From contig NC_057767.1 in the NCBI RefSeq assembly GCF_010389155.1, positions 9,345,765-9,409,764 of the forward strand: DNA of 64,000 nt, read 5' to 3'. A program made the translations under genes and the position numbers. The notes beneath the pieces were generated by a model. It searched no databases. It saw nothing but the letters and a program-made list of their open reading frames with translations, and was not told the DNA's origin. Origin of the DNA: Erigeron canadensis (taxonomy: Eukaryota > Streptophyta > Magnoliopsida > Asterales > Asteraceae). The number at the start of each line of letters is the position of its first letter. The stretch's first letter is position 1. Positions 58,601 through 64,000 of the stretch are shown here, in pieces.

Positions 58601-61600
58601 CATGTTTGTAATTTGTACCCAGATCCCAAATATTGGTATACTAAATATATAAGAGTATAATTATTTTAGCCATATACTAAGAATCTAGTTAATTATTCCC
58701 ATGGTAACTGTCAAACTTTACAAGACTACAATATTTTTCCACACAAAAATACTGAACGAAACACGTTTGCATACAATTTGTGATCCCGAGCAATTGGGAT
58801 CACAATCGTATCAGTACCGCAATCCCTGTGACTATGTGACAGACTACTTACCCCCTCTAATAGGGCCACATACTTCCGTGATAACTTATTTGACTGTATT
58901 TGTTATATGTGGCATTTGTTTTTTAAATTTTTTTCGGTAAAAGAAATGTAGTTAGGACCAAACAAGTAATTTTTTATTTAAAATTAGGACTATACTAAAG
59001 GTAAGGTAGTCCAGTGAACATTGTATTTAAGCTCTTAACAAAGCAATTCATAAGAATAACTATAGTTTGATTATTATAACAGAAGGAAACCATACATAAA
59101 TTAGTGGGCATCACAGTCGGTTGATAACAGAAATTAAGCATAGGCAATTACGCATATCTGAAGTCCAGTCATCATTATCGATGTGATTAAATTAGCTGCA
59201 TTTTCATCCATACCCAGTAAAGATCGCTGGTTGTAATTCTGATTTCTAGCAATTTGCATCATATATTGGTAGCGTGTATGAAATGTAACATTCATGTTAA
59301 CAGGTGTATGGAGGCTACGCCAAGTTTGGCATGTGCAAATAAATGTGTATTTTGTTGGAGACATCACACTAATCCTGTTGGGAAAAGTTGGCAATGGAAG
59401 ATGGATGACCCATTGATGATTGTGAATTCTGCCATAGAACAACATAAGAAAATGATAAAGCAAATGAAAGGAGTTCCAGGTGGGTTCATTGATTTACTTT
59501 TAACCTTGTTTAGCAAACTACAATCGGGTAAATGGAGGGGGATCTCTCATCACACTATTCGGGAGAGTCGAGCGTTTGACATTTGACACCCAGGGAGGTG
59601 TCAAACCCTATCTCTTCTGAAACCTTACTGAGACGATTAAACATAATCTTTTGAATCTGAATCGAAAAATAATCTTTTTGATTTTTGATCCTTGTCTGAT
59701 AATTTGACACTAGATAACTGCGTAATTTTCATATGTTACAAAGCAGCTTCTAAAATTTCCAAATCTGCAGTTTAGCCCCTGTACTAACTGGCTTTGGTAT
59801 GCCTGCAGGTGTTACAGCTGAACGGTTATCAGAAGGCCTGTTGCCCAGGCATTGTGCATTGTCACTTGTTGGAGAGCCAATTATGTATCCTGAAATCAAT
59901 TCACTTGTAGATGAGCTCCACCAAAGGCGAATTTCCACTTTCCTTGTGACAAATGCGCAGTTTCCTGAGAAGATTGTGTCGCTAAAACCCATCACACAGG
60001 TAAGTACTCTCCTTATGTACATTGGTTTGTTCTACCTGCACTTGGTGTTTGTAGGTAGGTGGGTCTGATTCCTTGAGTTGTGCAGTTATATGTTAGCGTA
60101 GATGCGGGAACAAAGGACAGCTTGAAGGCAATTGACAGACCACTCTTTGGGGACTTCTGGGAACGTTTTCTTGTATGTAGTTTATGTTATTTTCTTATCA
60201 AATGATTGTCCTTTAAGTTGATCTTTTGTTGCTACTCAAGTATGTGGTTAGTTGAGGGGGTAATTTGATCCATTTACCTATGAATGAGGCAATTGGGCTG
60301 TGTTCTATCTTAAACATGTCAAATCTCAATGATTAGCTTAAATGTAAACATGTCAAATGGGTAGAATGGGTCTAATGTTACTCAACTCTATATTAATTTG
60401 CATAGAACCTTCTTAATTGTCTTATTCAAGGTTTAGAGCGCTATTCCATTGATCTATGTAATCATAGTAAATGGACCATAGTTGTTCATGGGTCAACCGA
60501 ACCTACCTCGCAAGTTTTAACTTATATACGTAAATGACCAGTTGGAACACAGACCCATGTTGACCTGTTATTTTGCCGCATGTACTGTCTGTTTTTGTTT
60601 TTTTTTATTATTAATGTAAATGTGACCTTCAGGACTCTTTGAAAGCTTTGAGGGATAAGCAGCAGCGCACCGTGTATCGTCTAACACTTGTTAAGGGATG
60701 GAACACAGAGGACATAGAAGCCTATTCTAGTCTCTTTTCCATTGGAAACCCTGATTTCGTTGAAATCAAAGGTGTTACCTATTGTGGAACGTAAGTACTT
60801 GATATGAAATAAAAGGCATCATCTTAACTTGCATCCTTCACAATTAGTCTTAAAGGTTTGAATATCGGCCCATTTACTTATGTGTGAGCCAGTTTAGGTT
60901 ATGATTTACTTTTAACTGGTCAAATAATTAAAAAGCATTTCTTTTAAAAGGAAATGGGCTGAATGGGTAAGAGCCAACCTAAGTGTGCTGTAATGACTTT
61001 TCAAAAAATGAAATGTGCCTTTTTATTGCTGAAAACCAAGTATTATAAGTGTAGGGTATATATATAAAGTAGTATAAGTTTTTAAACATATCTGACGTGG
61101 CAAATAAAAATGTTAAAAAGTGTTATGATTCAATCTGATCCATTTCAACCCATAGTCGGATAGCAAAAGATTATCATTTTTGACTCGCTGTCTAACCTGT
61201 TCCACCTGCGAGTTCTGCGGCCTCTAAATAGTTTGCTTTACATAAAATGATTATTATCGCAGGTCTGCTACATCAAAGTTAACAATGGAAAACGTACCAT
61301 GGCATGCTGACGTCAGGGCGTTTTCCGAGGCCTTAGCTGAAAAAAGCAATGGAGAGTATGGGGTTGCTTGTGAGCACGTGCACTCGTGTTGTGTTCTTCT
61401 GGCAAAAGTTGACAAGTTCAAGATTGATGGTCAGTGGCACACATGGATTGATTATGAGAAGTTCCATGACTTGGTTGGTAGCTTTATCTGGTCTTCTTGG
61501 AATTATTAAGCATCTGATCTCAACGCCTCTTAACATCTCTCTCCTTAATTTCAACAGGTGGCTTCTGGAAAGTCTTTTGGCAGCAATGATTACATGGCTG

Positions 61601-61698
61601 TTACTCCATCTTGGGCTGTCTATGGGGCTAATGAAGGTGGGTTTGATCCAGAGCAGGCTCGGTATAAGAAAGAAAGGAATCACAAATCTAGCCGCTAA
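55665..61698 (+). CDS. TYW1: TYW1, tRNA 4-demethylwyosine synthase (flavodoxin + radical SAM)
   Basis: Eight exons: 55,665-56,552, 57,444-57,559, 59,304-59,479, 59,809-59,999, 60,086-60,172, 60,633-60,790, 61,263-61,473 and 61,558-61,698. They join in phase to 655 aa, the usual length of plant TYW1. The enzyme forms the tricyclic base of wybutosine at position 37 of phenylalanine tRNA from N1-methylguanosine and pyruvate. Order: a probable N-terminal membrane segment (about 19-38), a flavodoxin domain (about 53-205, with STWEGGNPP), a very acidic linker (about 230-250), then the radical-SAM domain with cluster cysteines 345, 349 and 352 in CANKCVFCWRH, the LSLVGEPIMYP and VSVDAGTKDSL blocks, and a C-terminal wyosine-base region (ENVPWHADV...CEHVHSCC). 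The gene stands alone; the neighbours are transposons. Intron 2 is 1.7 kb with no clear insert. Confidence 0.96.
57281..57366 (+). repeat. Short tandem duplication in TYW1 intron 1
   Basis: attgtatttgctaaccttta occurs twice about 42 bp apart, and each copy is followed by a ttgttttttttctttttaa/g pyrimidine run. A small local duplication without visible function. It lies about 80 bp before the exon 2 acceptor. Confidence 0.75.
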
Positions 61699-63872
61699 CT
61701 CACCAGGTGAGTCTATCATGTGAAAGCGGCACGGATTGGAAAATGGGGAGGTCAGGTAATCGATCAAAACGGTTAAAACCATTTTAGCATTCATAACATA
61801 CTGGTTGGGTTGACTTGAAACACCTTTCTAATAATGGAATCAGTTATCTTAGTAATAATATAAATATATACTCGTAATATATTGACTTAAATAGTTTTGG
61901 ATATTTAATTTATTTTAAAGTACTCTTTGGGTAATTTTGCCCTATTTCCTTCTAGTTTTACCTGTTTGGACCGTTAAAGTTAAAAAAAAACCTGAATAGA
62001 CCCATTTTAAGCAAAAGAGTCAAGTTGTTACCTTTAAGAAAAATGTCTTCGCAATTATATCCGTATAAACCTATGAATTCTTTGTGTCGAATATGTTCAA
62101 AAATTTAAGTAGTTATTAATCTGTTTCTTTTTAATAAAATGATTTCAAGAGGTCTTGGTTATTGAAAATGATCCGTGGGGCCTTTGTATCCACTCAAATC
62201 TTTCCTTTTATCTATGTTTTTCTTTTTTAAGCTTACTTGTCTGACCCCTTAAGACGAAAATAACTTGAATCGAGTATCCGCAAGTAAATGGGTTGAAATT
62301 GTCACCTCCAAGAAGTAGCATCACAATCCTATATGTACCTTTTTTTTTTTGTAAATTCTGAACTGATTTTGCTTATAGATTTTGACCAGCCATATTGTTA
62401 TAAATGCGACAGGTTTGTTCTGTTAACCTCTACAATCAAGAGAGCTTGGAATCTATGTCAGTTGGCTCTCTTATCCTCATTTTTGTGACCAGTTTCTAAA
62501 CCCCTAGTTCGAAGTGTTGGCACAAAGCTTTTTTGAAGGGTACAGTTTTGCTAGAGCTTTTAGTTTAGTCGAAAAGCTTACTTTCTATCACTGTATAAGG
62601 ATAATTCTGTAGGCTAGTAATCTTTAGAATTGTGACAGAACAAGTCCACTTGTTCGGTGGTGTTCTGTAAGTTTGATAGTGCATGATATACTAGTAACTG
62701 GAATATAGACGAAGAATTTTGTTGATGGTCAATTTTATACCTTCTGTTTGAGATTAGCTATAAGATAAAGAAATACTTGATCATAAATTTATAATGCTCA
62801 TCATAGTTAGAAAAAAAAATCCATTGCTAGTCGTCTTAGATTGTGTCAAATGGGTCGAAAATCATCTATAATATGATTGTTAATTTGTGCATCATTTATT
62901 CAAAAACAATAATAATTTGGATTGTTAATTAGATAAGGTATATTGTAATCATCTTTTGAATTCAATCAAGTTGCATAAAGCGATACCAATCATCAATAAA
63001 TAAATTGGTATTTGGTGGATTTGAGCGAGTTTTGGGTTCAATTCTTGATTTGAATAAAATGCTCTTAACTCCTAAGAGCATGGGATATGGAGAGCTAACC
63101 CCGATCACGAACGTGACATGGCACCCCGACACCGGACCACCTTCCATACCACCCCCTTTCAGCGCCGTACCTAGTTCGTGGTTCTGCCTCTGAACGCTGA
63201 TGCTTGGGATTACATTCTCTCTCTCTCTTTTTTTTTGGATATATGTGTGTGTACGTATATACATATTAAACTTACCAACAATATATGGAAAGATATATAG
63301 ATATTAGAAAACTGGTGGTGGTGGTTATTGGATTTGGTTCATTTCCGGATCTTGTCTTCTCGGATTTCCAATGGTTGTAGATGGTAGTTGACAGGGAAGA
63401 GACTGAACACCGCCATTTGTTGGTGGGGAAAAGTGGAAAATGACGGTTTGCCGGAGAATGATGCTCCGGGGAGTAACGACAATGATAATGATAAAGTCCA
63501 TAGGGTCATTTGGTGTTTCTTTATATAATTGTAATAATAATAATACAAAGAGATATAAAAGACTGACTGGGAAGGTGGTGTTTTAGTTTTATCTATATGC
63601 TAGTGATAGTCAGAAAACTAAACTTGATTTCCAATGTCTTATGAGTTTCATTGTTACTTTACTATTGATGTATTTTCATTAATATTTTTGTATATGAAGT
63701 ACGTAATTTTTAAAATTAAATAAAAGTTATTAAAAAAGTAGTATTCTTCGTTCTGTATCGTTTTGCATTCATAACGGCTTAAAACTGATAAAATGATGAA
63801 AAATAATGTGATGTTGACATGGGCCACATGGCATTTTGGATAGTTCTGGATGGAGGTACCATACCTGATGCC
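61699..63872. other. Intergenic region downstream of TYW1
   Basis: The first few hundred bases should contain the TYW1 3' untranslated region. I see no gene in the remainder. Short frames on both strands near 63,000-63,550 are not conserved-looking; ct-rich run at 63,214-63,237 and tgg/ggt repeats near 63,312-63,325 are simple sequence. Confidence 0.5.
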
Positions 63873-64000
63873 AGCGGCGGAACTTGAACCACATTACTGG
63901 GGGTAAAATCACGCATTCACGTACAGTTTTCTGCATTTATCTTTTATCTCTTACTTTCAGAGGGGGTAAAATCACACAAAAAAATTTTTACCCTTAAATA
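63873..64000. mobile_element. Start of a repeat element cut by the window edge
   Basis: ccagcggcggaacttgaacc at 63,871 on and two copies of agggggtaaaatcac / tgggggtaaaatcac (63,899 and 63,961) resemble a widespread plant intergenic repeat. Only 130 bp is visible, so class and ends cannot be set. Confidence 0.3.

Overview
This window is a piece of a flowering-plant nuclear genome. It is AT-rich, all introns are GT-AG, the five cellular genes have plant architecture, and plant transposons fill the rest. The repeat types (SIRE-like copia, TGTAACACCCC-type gypsy LTRs, Helitrons, a tRNA-derived SINE, Tourist-like MITEs) fit a eudicot. I lean towards Asteraceae, but that is inference only.

Layout. 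1-21,122 is a nested transposon block. A broken SIRE-lineage copia element (1-2,970, probably resuming at about 14,658) is split by a gypsy LTR (2,971-14,652). That LTR is itself split by a roughly 8.9 kb Mutator-like element (about 4,134-13,042). The Mutator-like element carries two convergent genes: a six-exon FAR1/MULE/SWIM transposase fused to an OTU protease domain (4,720-9,427, three in-frame stops), and an intact five-exon Transposase_24 (Ptta/En/Spm-type) gene on the other strand (11,371-9,830). Six copies of a 17-bp palindrome mark its two flanks. Next come a minus-strand LTR fragment with an initiator-Met primer site (15,979-16,247), then a long foldback element (16,248-21,122) whose right arm is interrupted by a 3,961-bp solo LTR with a perfect 5-bp target duplication (17,126-21,086).

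21,525-43,652 is genic. LPEAT1 (+, 8 exons, 395 aa) is followed by three minus-strand genes: a PPPDE/deSI-like isopeptidase (3 coding exons, 247 aa, with a likely 5'-UTR intron), a CYP721-like cytochrome P450 (4 exons, 503 aa) and a GH123/DUF4091-like protein (16 exons, 649 aa). All exon phases join without a stop.

43,653-55,664 is intergenic and repeat-rich. It holds four Helitron-like elements in a row in the same orientation (46,107-50,933), a Tourist-like MITE (51,079-51,982), a SINE with a 12-bp target duplication (52,161-52,406), an RPA-like OB-fold pseudogene (53,374-53,776) and two small plus-strand Helitrons (54,440-55,128).

55,665-61,698 is TYW1 (+, 8 exons, 655 aa), the radical-SAM enzyme of wybutosine synthesis. 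The rest is intergenic, with the start of another repeat at the right edge.

The cellular genes are unrelated housekeeping or metabolic genes and form no pathway together. The most unusual object is the two-gene Mutator-like element with palindromic flanks.
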